This document shows positions 7,553 to 13,251 of a stretch of 13,251 nt of DNA, one piece after another. Positions within the stretch are counted from its first letter, which is position 1. Each line of letters starts with the position of its first letter. The notes under the pieces are model-generated. The model did no database searches. It was not told the origin of the DNA and saw nothing but the letters and a program-made list of their open reading frames with translations. Source of the stretch: Chloroflexota bacterium (lineage in GTDB: Bacteria; Chloroflexota; UBA4733); the NCBI GenBank assembly GCA_025449435.1, contig JANWJO010000051.1:1-13251 (forward strand). Reading direction: 5' to 3'. The position numbers and the translations under genes were made by a program.

Positions 7553-8595
7553 CTGTTCAACCGGCCGCGTCCACCGATACCGCCCTCCTCGCGATCGACC
7601 ATCTCAAGGTGTATTTTGCAACCGGCCGGCGTTCACTCTTCAGGCGTTCACGCAGTGTGGTGCATGCGGTTGATGACGTGACCTTTTCTATTGCCAAAGG
7701 GGAGACGCTGGGGTTAGTGGGCGAGAGTGGGTGCGGAAAGTCGACTACTGGCCGAGCGATCCTCCGCTTGACCCCGGTGACTTCCGGCGACGTGTCATTT
7801 CAGGGTCGGGACGTCACGGCACTGTCGAATGAAGCCATGCGCCGGCTCAGGCAACACATGCAAATCGTGTTTCAAGACCCGTTTGCATCGCTCAACCCGC
7901 GCCACACCATCGCTGGCATCATCACCGAGCCTTTGCGCGCCCACGGAATAGCGTCCGGTCAGGCAGCCAAAAAACGGGCTGGTGAGCTCCTCGCGATGGT
8001 AGGTATGAATGACTCGGCGCTCAGCCGGTTTCCCCATGAATTCAGTGGCGGCCAGCGACAGCGTATTGGCATCGCCAGGGCGCTAGCGGTTCAGCCGCAG
8101 TTCCTTGTCTTGGATGAGCCGGTGTCGGCGCTCGATGTTTCCATCCAATCACAAATCCTGCGCTTGTTGTTCGAGTTGCAACAACGCTTCGAACTGACCT
8201 ACCTGTTCATCGCGCACGACCTCGCCGTAGTGGGCCAGATGAGCGACCGTGTCGCGGTGATGTACCTCGGCCAGATCGTGGAGCTCGCCACGCGCGAGGA
8301 GCTGTACGCACACCCCTTGCATCCCTACACGCAGTCACTGTTTTCGGCGGTGCCGTTTCCCGACCCGATCATCGAGCGGACACGTAAGCGGATCATTCTT
8401 ACGGGTGAGGTGCCGAGCCCCGTCAACCCGCCATCAGGTTGCCGGTTTCACACGCGTTGCCCGATCGCCACGGACCGTTGCTCTCAAGAGGTCCCAGTGT
8501 TACGTCTTCTGGCCAGCGGCCATACCGTGGCGTGCCACTACGCTGAGGATAGTCAGCGCCTAGTCGATCAATCGTTGCACAAGGGCAGCGCTTAA
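7543..8595 (+). CDS. ABC transporter ATP-binding protein, DppF/OppF family
   Basis: This is the second ATPase of the importer (350 residues), expected to form a heterodimer with the preceding DppD-like protein beneath the two permeases. It has Walker A GESGCGKST (60-68), signature FSGGQRQR (167-174), Walker B FLVLDEP (Asp191-Glu192) and the H-loop FIAHDLAVV. The segment FATGRRSLFRRSRSVVHAVDDV before Walker A is typical of the F subunit. The C-terminal extension again carries Cys300-x5-Cys306-x6-Cys313 plus Cys331, the Fe-S-type set. AGGG (7531-7534) eight bases before ATG 7543 can serve as ribosome-binding site within the end of the D gene. Its TAA stop is interlocked with the stop of rnhB on the other strand (TTAA at 8592-8595), so no terminator fits between the two genes. 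Confidence 0.94.
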   Translation: MAVAVQPAASTDTALLAIDHLKVYFATGRRSLFRRSRSVVHAVDDVTFSIAKGETLGLVGESGCGKSTTGRAILRLTPVTSGDVSFQGRDVTALSNEAMRRLRQHMQIVFQDPFASLNPRHTIAGIITEPLRAHGIASGQAAKKRAGELLAMVGMNDSALSRFPHEFSGGQRQRIGIARALAVQPQFLVLDEPVSALDVSIQSQILRLLFELQQRFELTYLFIAHDLAVVGQMSDRVAVMYLGQIVELATREELYAHPLHPYTQSLFSAVPFPDPIIERTRKRIILTGEVPSPVNPPSGCRFHTRCPIATDRCSQEVPVLRLLASGHTVACHYAEDSQRLVDQSLHKGSA

Positions 8596-9236
8596 CTGCC
8601 CGCTACCACGTTCTCGTCGCTGTGAAGTCGGGTGAGAAAGCGCTGCCGGTGGTGGGGCGATGTTCCACACACTGTGATGGCGGTCCGGTGTTCCGCCGTC
8701 AGGTAGCCGGCGTTGTGCTCCCAACCGTAGTTGGGATAGCGCACCGCGAGCTGGCGGAGCAGACGATCACGAGTCACCTTGGCGATGATGGAAGCGCACG
8801 CCACCGGCAAGCTCGTGGCATCGGCATCAACCAGGGCCGTATGCTTGCTGGCTGCGAGTTCACGCATCGGCAACCCATCAACGATGGCATGATCCCAATC
8901 GTGCAGCCGGTCAAGTGCCCGACGCATGGCCACCACCGTCGCCACCCGCACGTTCAACTCGTCTACTTCACTCGCAGAAGCAGCGCCAATGGAAATACAG
9001 GCTGTGACTGCCAGGATGACACGAGCCAATTCCTCACGGTGACTTGCGGAGAGCAATTTGGAGTCACGTACCGCGGCGAGTTCAGGCAGTGACCGCCGGG
9101 GAAGCACCACAGCGGCGGCGACCACCGGGCCAACGGCGGCGCCCCGCCCTACTTCATCGACACCGGCGACAAGGCCACACCCGTGTTGCCACAAAGCCTG
9201 CTCGGCGTCGCGAGTGGGAACAAGCGCCACCGGCAC
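8592..9236 (-). CDS. rnhB: Ribonuclease HII
   Basis: This 214-residue RNase HII cleaves the RNA strand of RNA:DNA hybrids and removes misincorporated ribonucleotides from DNA, in the cytoplasm. The motif AGVDEVGRGAAVGPVVAAAVVLP gives the catalytic Asp27-Glu28 and the GRG loop. Asp120 (IVDG) and Asp139 (VDADATSLP) match the third and fourth acidic ligands. ACASIIAKVTRD (146-157) and GYLTAEHRTAI...GTSPHHRQRF (177-200) are family signatures. The start is GTG at 9236, nine bases after rplS ends, with a weak GTAGG-like site; a second GTG two codons in is possible. Adjacency to rplS is a conserved bacterial arrangement and suggests co-transcription. The stop overlaps that of the converging transporter gene. 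Confidence 0.94.
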   Translation of the reverse strand: MPVALVPTRDAEQALWQHGCGLVAGVDEVGRGAAVGPVVAAAVVLPRRSLPELAAVRDSKLLSASHREELARVILAVTACISIGAASASEVDELNVRVATVVAMRRALDRLHDWDHAIVDGLPMRELAASKHTALVDADATSLPVACASIIAKVTRDRLLRQLAVRYPNYGWEHNAGYLTAEHRTAITVCGTSPHHRQRFLTRLHSDENVVAGS

Positions 9237-9245
9237 GCAGTGCGC

Positions 9246-9680
9246 CTACTCGCTGGCGACTTCGACGATAGCCGGCGCTTCGACTTCTGGGGCAGGTGCC
9301 GCCTCGACCTGTGCTGGCTTCGGTTGCGCCTTGGAGACACGCAGGTCTTTCACGCGCGTCTTCTTGCCGACGCGGTCGCGTAGGTAGTACAGCTGTGCCC
9401 GGCGTACCGCGCCGTGCCGCAAAATTTCGATCTTATCGAGGCGGGGCGAGTGAAGCAAGAACGTACGCTCGACACCAACGCCGTGAGTGATGCGGCGGAC
9501 CGTAAAGTCGGTCTCCAGTCCGCCTTTGCGGACGCGCATCACGATGCCCTCAAAGGGTTGGATGCGCTCACGTGCACCTTCGACCACTTTGACGTGAACC
9601 TTCACGGTGTCGCCAGGACGCAGATGCACCGCCTTAGTATTAAGGTACTTGGCTTGAACCGCTTGAATAAGCTCCTGCAT
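9246..9680 (-). CDS. rplS: 50S ribosomal protein L19 with acidic C-terminal extension
   Basis: This is a 144-residue L19, a large-subunit protein at the 30S-50S interface. Residues 1-115 are the whole conserved domain: [57 protein letters not shown], and [21 protein letters not shown]. Typical bacterial L19 ends soon after this point. Here a tail of about 29 residues (116-144) rich in Ala, Pro, Glu and Val follows, ending VEVASE. ATG at 9680 is chosen because AGGAG (9688-9692 on the complementary strand) sits seven bases upstream and the protein then begins MQELIQAVQ as in the family; a start at 9710 lacks a site. It heads the rplS-rnhB unit. Confidence 0.95.
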   Translation of the reverse strand: MQELIQAVQAKYLNTKAVHLRPGDTVKVHVKVVEGARERIQPFEGIVMRVRKGGLETDFTVRRITHGVGVERTFLLHSPRLDKIEILRHGAVRRAQLYYLRDRVGKKTRVKDLRVSKAQPKPAQVEAAPAPEVEAPAIVEVASE

Positions 9681-9713
9681 TAGAAAACTCCTGCCCCATC
9701 GTTCCAGCACTTC

Positions 9714-9748
9714 GCCCGGAATGCGGCCAGACTACTGGGCCGTCGGGC
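9714..9748 (-). promoter_or_regulatory. Foldable element in the rplS leader
   Basis: On the minus strand GCCCG (9748-9744) pairs with CGGGC (9718-9714). Inside it, CGG plus CCAG pairs with CTGG plus CCG around a TAGT loop, with one bulged C and an asymmetric internal loop. The element lies 34 bases upstream of the rplS ATG, in the expected 5' untranslated region. Ribosomal-protein leaders often carry autoregulatory folds, including some known for L19, but I cannot match this one to a described family. Confidence 0.35.
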
Positions 9749-9793
9749 AGGCAGCAGCAAGATGGCATCTCGCAGCCACTCACAAGGCCAACT

Positions 9794-9802
9794 AGTTTAG
9801 CA
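9794..9802 (-). promoter_or_regulatory. Candidate extended -10 promoter for rplS-rnhB
   Basis: Read on the minus strand, TGCTAAACT (9802-9794) is an extended -10 element (TGn then TAAACT). No recognisable -35 lies at the usual distance, which is tolerated in extended -10 promoters. Transcription would start near 9787 and give a leader of roughly 107 bases before rplS. Confidence 0.4.
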
Positions 9803-9849
9803 CATGGAGTGGCGCTGCCCCGTGTCGTGCAGCACTTTACAGCGCTTCC

Positions 9850-9880
9850 TTGTACACAATGTTTCACGGCGTGCTATACT
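9850..9880 (+). promoter_or_regulatory. Extended -10 promoter for rpsO-pnp
   Basis: TGCTATACT (9872-9880) is an extended -10 with a one-mismatch hexamer. TTGTAC (9850-9855) is a possible -35 at a long 19-base spacing. The start would be near 9887, giving a leader of about 63 bases before the rpsO GTG. The position in the divergent rplS/rpsO gap supports the call. Confidence 0.55.
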
Positions 9881-9919
9881 GCGCGATTGTCGAGAGAAAA
9901 AACAGGTGTTCTTATATTT

Positions 9920-9950
9920 CGCGCCCTGGGGGGCGGTTAGGACCTGCGCG
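9920..9950 (+). promoter_or_regulatory. Two mutually exclusive hairpins over the rpsO ribosome-binding site
   Basis: Fold A pairs CGCCC (9922-9926) with GGGCG (9931-9935) around TGGG and leaves the AGGA ribosome-binding site (9939-9942) free. Fold B pairs CGCGC (9920-9924) with GCGCG (9946-9950) and CCT (9925-9927) with AGG (9939-9941), burying the ribosome-binding site and the first base of the GTG start. Both use the same 5' strand, so they compete. S15 is known to repress its own translation in several bacteria. A similar role here is inference. Confidence 0.4.
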
Positions 9951-10219
9951 TGGCGGTTGATACTGAGCAGAAGCGTGAACTCATCCAAGCCTTTCAACAC
10001 CACGATGGCGATGTTGGTTCGCCAGATGTGCAAGTAGCCATCCTGACCGCGCGGATCAACTTGCTCGTGGAGCACGGCAAGGTGCATAAACACGATTTCA
10101 GTAGCGAACGCGGATTGCTCAAGATGGTTGGACGTCGCCGGCGCTTGCTGCGCTACATCAACCGGAGTCATCCCGAGCGCTACCGGCAGTTGATCACCCA
10201 ACTAGGCTTGCGCGGCTAG
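9950..10219 (+). CDS. rpsO: 30S ribosomal protein S15
   Basis: The 89-residue product is exactly the usual S15 length. S15 binds the central domain of 16S rRNA early in small-subunit assembly and contributes to intersubunit bridging. The core [20 protein letters not shown] and [16 protein letters not shown]...[12 protein letters not shown] is unmistakable. His42, Asp49 and Ser52, which match rRNA-contacting residues of E. coli S15, are kept, although the common HHSRRG reads FSSERG here. Translation starts at GTG 9950, with AGGA (9939-9942) seven bases upstream. It is followed 41 bases later by pnp, the classic rpsO-pnp arrangement. Confidence 0.96.
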   Translation: MAVDTEQKRELIQAFQHHDGDVGSPDVQVAILTARINLLVEHGKVHKHDFSSERGLLKMVGRRRRLLRYINRSHPERYRQLITQLGLRG

Positions 10220-10230
10220 GAAACAGAACA

Positions 10231-10257
10231 CCACCTACACGGGTGGAGTACAACCAC
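10231..10257 (+). promoter_or_regulatory. pnp ribosome-binding site flanked by two complementary segments
   Basis: The likely pnp ribosome-binding site GGTGGAG (10242-10248) lies 12 bases before ATG 10261. CCACC (10231-10235) upstream can pair with GGTGG (10242-10246) across six bases. CCAC (10254-10257) downstream can pair with GTGG (10243-10246) across seven. Either hairpin would hide the site. pnp is autoregulated through its leader in E. coli by a different structure. Function here is inference. Confidence 0.35.
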
Positions 10258-10260
10258 ATC

Positions 10261-12627
10261 ATGATCCATCGAGTCGAAGCAACCATAGCAGGTCGCACCC
10301 TTACTCTGGAGACTGGCAAGTTAGCTGGCCAGGCCGACGGCGCGGTCGTCGCGCGATACGGCGACACCATCGTCCTCGCCACGGTAGTCGCGGCCAAAGA
10401 ACCACGGCCCGGCACGGATTTCTTCCCCCTCACCGTTGACTACGAAGAGAAGCTCTACGCCGCCGGTAAGATTCCGGGCAGCCGTTACGTCAAGCGTGAA
10501 GGCCGTCCTACCGATGAGGCCATCCTCGTCTGCCGGTTGATAGACCGGCCCTTGCGCCCGTTGTTCCAAAAGGGCATGCGCCACGACGTCCAAGTCGTCA
10601 TCACGACGCTGTCTGCCGACCAGGACAATGCACCGGACATCTTGGGCATGGTTGCGGCCTCGGCAGCCGTGTCGATTTCGGATATCCCGTTCGACGGTCC
10701 CATCGGCGGAGTGCGTTTGGGGCTGCTCGATGGCGAGCTGGTTATCAATCCCAGCGATGCTCAATTGAAATCGTCTCAACTAGACCTTGCCGTTGCAGGC
10801 ACCAAGGACGCGGTGCTTATGGTGGAAGCCGGGGCCGATGGCGTATCCGAACAGCGGATGCTCGAGGCCATTAAGCTGGCACATACGGAAATCCAAAAGC
10901 TGTGTGCCTTGCAGGAGACGTTTAGGACGCTCGCTGGCAAGCCCAAGAAGGTCTTCCCGCTTCATCACGGGTCCGACCAAGTTGCTGAGCAGGTACGCGC
11001 GGCCGTCACACCCATGCTGCCACAACGGTTTGCCTTTGATGACAAGGACGCGTACGACCAGGCTATTGGGGCGCTCCGTGCGAAGGTGGGCGCCGCGTTG
11101 CCCGACGCGCCCGCGGGCGATGTCAGCGAAGCCTTTGATGGCATCATCAAGCAGGCGGTGCGCGCACAAGTGCTCGACCAGCACGTGCGCTCTGACGGCC
11201 GTTCGCTGGAACAGATCCGCAATATCACCTGCGAAGTTGGCCTGCTACCGCGCACCCACGGTTCTGCGGTGTTTACGCGCGGCCAGACGCAGGCGCTTAC
11301 GATAGTCACCCTGGGTTCTGGTTCTGATGAACAGATTTTGCGCACGCTCGGCCCCGAGGCCACCAAGCGCTATATCCACCAATACAACATGGCTGGCTTC
11401 ACGACCGGTGAGGTAAAGCGAGTCGGCGTCCCTGGCAGGCGTGAGATCGGTCACGGCGCGCTGGCAGAACGCGCTCTGCTCTCTGTCATCCCGCCGAAGG
11501 AAAAATTTCCCTACACGATTCGCGTCGTTACCGAGATTATGTCGTCAAACGGCTCGACGTCGATGGCGTCGGTGTGTGGCAGCACGCTGTCACTCATGGA
11601 TGCCGGTGTGCCGCTCAAGGCGCCGGTGGCCGGCGTCGCGATGGGCCTGGTTTCTTCCGATGACAATAGCCGCTATGCCGTGCTCACGGACATCCTGGGC
11701 ATGGAAGACGCACTGGGCGATATGGACTTCAAGGTCGCCGGCACAGCTGAAGGCATTACAGCCTTGCAGATGGATCTCAAGGCGCAGGGCCTTCCTTTCC
11801 CGATCATGGAAGACGCGCTCGCGCAGGCTAAGACCGCCCGTCTGTTTATCTTGGGCAAGATGCTAGAAGCGCTGCCCGCGTCACGGTCAGACCTCTCGCT
11901 GTACGCTCCGCGCATCTTCACTATCAAGATCAACCCGGAAAAGATCGGCACGATCATCGGGCCGGGCGGCAAGATGGTGCGCAGGATCCAAGAAGAAACG
12001 GGATCGACCGTCGAGATCGAAGACGACGGTACCATCAATGTCGCGACGAGTAACGGTGAACAGGCCGCCAAGGCCATCGCCATGATTCGCGGCCTGGTGG
12101 AAGAGGTCGAAGTCGGCAAAGAGTACGACGGCACCGTCAAGCGCATTATGGACATCGGCGCGTTTGTAGAAGTGCTTCCTGGCAAGGAAGGCTTGGTGCG
12201 CATCAATAACCTGGCCAACCACTTTGTTGAGCACATCGAGGATGTGGTAAAGCTGGGCGACAAGCTGCGTGTGAAGGTGCTCAGCGTCGACAACCTCGGC
12301 CGCATCAACTTGTCACACAAAGTGACGCTGGCTGACTACGTGGAACCCGCCGAAGGTGAGGAGCGCACCCCCCAACCCCAAAGTGGTGGTGAGGGTGGAC
12401 CGCGTCCGCGCTTTGGCAGCAGACCGTTTGAAAATCGCCGGCCGCCACAGGACCGCCCTCGCTTTGACCGTGGCCCGGCCGAACACCAACCTTCTGAGCA
12501 CGCTGAGCGTGGCGGCGAAGTCCGCAACCAGCCGCCGGGTGGCTACAACGTGCAACCACGCAGTGGGCAAGACCGGCCCGCTGGCGGCTATCGCTACGAC
12601 CCCCGCCGCCCGAGCGAAGACGAATAG
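10261..12627 (+). CDS. pnp: Polyribonucleotide nucleotidyltransferase (PNPase)
   Basis: This 788-residue phosphorolytic 3'-5' exoribonuclease shortens RNA with phosphate and releases nucleoside diphosphates; it works as a trimeric ring in the cytoplasm. Two RNase PH-like domains lie at about residues 10-140 and 310-460+, separated by the helical domain. The active-site block DILGMEDALGDMDFKVAGT starts at residue 477; Asp483, Asp489 and Lys491 match E. coli Asp486, Asp492 and Lys494. The KH domain (about 555-615) has the GPGG loop at 567-570, and the S1 domain spans about 619-687. A tail of about 97 residues (692-788) rich in Arg, Pro, Gly and Gln looks disordered and makes the protein longer than the 711-residue E. 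coli enzyme. ATG 10261 is chosen over an in-frame GTG at 10243, which has no ribosome-binding site and adds residues outside the family N-terminus (MIHRVEATIAG). It follows rpsO, probably as one unit. Confidence 0.96.
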   Translation: MIHRVEATIAGRTLTLETGKLAGQADGAVVARYGDTIVLATVVAAKEPRPGTDFFPLTVDYEEKLYAAGKIPGSRYVKREGRPTDEAILVCRLIDRPLRPLFQKGMRHDVQVVITTLSADQDNAPDILGMVAASAAVSISDIPFDGPIGGVRLGLLDGELVINPSDAQLKSSQLDLAVAGTKDAVLMVEAGADGVSEQRMLEAIKLAHTEIQKLCALQETFRTLAGKPKKVFPLHHGSDQVAEQVRAAVTPMLPQRFAFDDKDAYDQAIGALRAKVGAALPDAPAGDVSEAFDGIIKQAVRAQVLDQHVRSDGRSLEQIRNITCEVGLLPRTHGSAVFTRGQTQALTIVTLGSGSDEQILRTLGPEATKRYIHQYNMAGFTTGEVKRVGVPGRREIGHGALAERALLSVIPPKEKFPYTIRVVTEIMSSNGSTSMASVCGSTLSLMDAGVPLKAPVAGVAMGLVSSDDNSRYAVLTDILGMEDALGDMDFKVAGTAEGITALQMDLKAQGLPFPIMEDALAQAKTARLFILGKMLEALPASRSDLSLYAPRIFTIKINPEKIGTIIGPGGKMVRRIQEETGSTVEIEDDGTINVATSNGEQAAKAIAMIRGLVEEVEVGKEYDGTVKRIMDIGAFVEVLPGKEGLVRINNLANHFVEHIEDVVKLGDKLRVKVLSVDNLGRINLSHKVTLADYVEPAEGEERTPQPQSGGEGGPRPRFGSRPFENRRPPQDRPRFDRGPAEHQPSEHAERGGEVRNQPPGGYNVQPRSGQDRPAGGYRYDPRRPSEDE

Positions 12628-12640
12628 GGAGGAATTCACA

Positions 12641-12674
12641 CCCCTCCCCAACCCCTCCCCGCTCTGGGGAGGGG
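12641..12674. terminator. GC hairpin and four-tract G-quadruplex motif after pnp
   Basis: CCCCTCCCC occurs twice (12641-12649 and 12652-12660), separated by AA. The second copy pairs perfectly with GGGGAGGGG (12666-12674) around GCTCT, a nine-pair GC stem starting 24 bases after the pnp stop. On the minus strand the two copies read as four runs of four G with loops of 1, 2 and 1 base, an ideal parallel G-quadruplex motif. No T-run follows the stem, so termination is likely but not of the simple intrinsic kind. Confidence 0.55.
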
Positions 12675-12698
12675 AGAAGGAACGACGAGCGCTGTTCC

Positions 12699-12733
12699 GG
12701 CACCCGGTCCCCCCTGGCGGGGGACCGGGTGCC
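12699..12733. terminator. 15-bp perfect palindrome between converging genes
   Basis: Bases 12699-12713 pair perfectly with 12719-12733 around a CTGGC loop. The stem is almost all GC (GGCACCCGGTCCCCC). It lies between the pnp stop and the stop of the converging oxidoreductase gene, so it could act in both directions as a terminator or transcript-end stabiliser. There is no flanking T-run on either strand. A dispersed palindromic repeat (REP-like) is the alternative. Confidence 0.55.
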
Positions 12734-12759
12734 CTCTGGGCGCGGGGTTGTGCCTACTA

Positions 12760-13251
12760 CTACACCGGCCAGTGGGCGTCGATCTCGCGTTGGTAGGCGT
12801 CCAGCTTGCCTGAGAGGATGTCGGCGACCTTGACGGCTTGTCCCGTATAGCCGGATTCATACACGGCGAGTGCAAGAGCCAGCGTCGCTAGCCCGCCGTG
12901 ACCATCGACTTCGGGCTTGCCGCCGGTACGCACGGCCTCAAAAAAGTCGTGCATCTCGATGGCGAATTCATCGGTTACGCCGCCGGGAAAGAGCCGCTCT
13001 TTTTGGGCGTCACTCAGCGCCGCCAGGTGGCGATCGCGCAGCTCCGGCATTTCGATGACGTCTTCGCCGCGCTGTAAGGCGCCGCCGTTCATGAACAGAT
13101 GGTACACGGCGTACATGCTATGGGTACCGGTGTCGGCCACGGACCCCTCACTGCCATAAAAGATGAGAGATGCAGCGGCCTGGCCGGTTAGGCCGGCCGA
13201 CCAAGTCCAGGTGCCCACGACGCCGCTCTGGAAGGCAAACGTGACGAGTGC
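12760..13251 (-). CDS. Gfo/Idh/MocA family oxidoreductase, C-terminal part (partial at window edge)
   Basis: The last 163 codons of a minus-strand gene are present, and the frame stays open to the window end. The visible part matches the C-terminal substrate-binding/oligomerisation domain of Gfo/Idh/MocA NAD(P)-dependent oxidoreductases. It begins ALVTFAFQSGVVGTWTWSAG, continues SLIFYGSEGSVAD, then DEFAIEMHDFFEAVRTGGKPEVDGHGGLATLALALAVYESGYTGQAVKV, which fits the usual end 'F..ai..g..p.v.g..G..al.va.A.yeSa..g..v.v'. The NAD(P)-binding Rossmann domain with its EKP-type motif would lie beyond the window, so substrate cannot be named; sugars and inositols are usual for the family. Three stop codons in a row (TAG TAG TAG, 12762 down to 12754) end the frame. 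It converges on pnp. Confidence 0.85.
   Translation of the reverse strand, partial: ALVTFAFQSGVVGTWTWSAGLTGQAAASLIFYGSEGSVADTGTHSMYAVYHLFMNGGALQRGEDVIEMPELRDRHLAALSDAQKERLFPGGVTDEFAIEMHDFFEAVRTGGKPEVDGHGGLATLALALAVYESGYTGQAVKVADILSGKLDAYQREIDAHWPV

Noticed and set aside
8622..9271. Plus-strand open frames (8622-9092, 9044-9271, 9058-9387) across rnhB and rplS
   Set aside because: They are antisense to two clearly recognised genes and show no conserved motifs; high GC keeps such frames open.
10243..10260. GTG start six codons upstream of pnp ATG
   Set aside because: It has no ribosome-binding site, and the usable GGTGGAG site overlaps that GTG and precedes ATG 10261.
1..13251. tRNA, rRNA, insertion sequence, prophage or defence genes
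   Set aside because: I searched by eye for cloverleaf arms, transposase motifs, terminal inverted repeats around genes and defence-type proteins, and saw none. The window reads as core genome plus one transport operon.

Overview
This window is a GC-rich bacterial chromosome segment made almost entirely of coding sequence, with conserved core genes and one transport operon. I see no phage genes, transposase, integrase, CRISPR array, rRNA or tRNA. The best lineage guess is Chloroflexota or another GC-rich, single-membrane-type bacterium. The grounds are a Tat-type lipoprotein substrate-binding protein with a long Ala/Ser/Thr tether, a branched-chain-like E1/E2 oxoacid dehydrogenase, and the sequence style of the Gfo/Idh/MocA protein. 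This is inference from style, not a phylogeny.

Layout. Positions 1-2321 hold the end of an E1-alpha gene, then E1-beta and E2 of a thiamine-diphosphate/lipoate 2-oxoacid dehydrogenase complex, packed with gaps of 2-3 bases. The E3 gene is not present here. Positions 2336-8595 hold a five-gene peptide/nickel-type ABC importer operon in the order permease, permease, binding protein, ATPase, ATPase (B-C-A-D-F). A good promoter candidate lies just after the E2 stop, and stem-loops lie on both sides of the binding-protein gene. Positions 8592-9680 on the minus strand hold rplS and rnhB, whose adjacency is common in bacteria. The rnhB stop codon overlaps the stop of the last transporter gene inside a single TTAA. 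Positions 9681-9949 are the only sizeable intergenic region: a divergent control region with extended -10 promoters facing both ways and foldable leaders. Positions 9950-12624 hold rpsO and pnp, the classic S15-PNPase pair. Positions 12628-12759 hold two strong GC hairpins and a four-tract G-quadruplex motif between converging genes. Positions 12760-13251 hold the C-terminal part of a minus-strand Gfo/Idh/MocA-type oxidoreductase, cut by the window edge.

How the genes fit together. E1 and E2 oxidatively decarboxylate a 2-oxoacid (probably branched-chain type) to an acyl-CoA. The importer captures a peptide or similar small solute with a Tat-exported lipoprotein and drives uptake with two ATPases that carry Fe-S-type cysteine sets. 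rplS/rnhB and rpsO/pnp are housekeeping genes for ribosome assembly, RNA:DNA hybrid removal and RNA turnover. I see no clearly novel multi-gene system. The points worth checking are mostly RNA- or DNA-structure signals: a possible rpsO translational switch, a pnp ribosome-binding site flanked by two competing complements, hairpins bracketing the binding-protein gene, the G-quadruplex/palindrome cluster after pnp, and the repeat-built tether of the binding protein. No gene-free stretch exceeds 300 bases.
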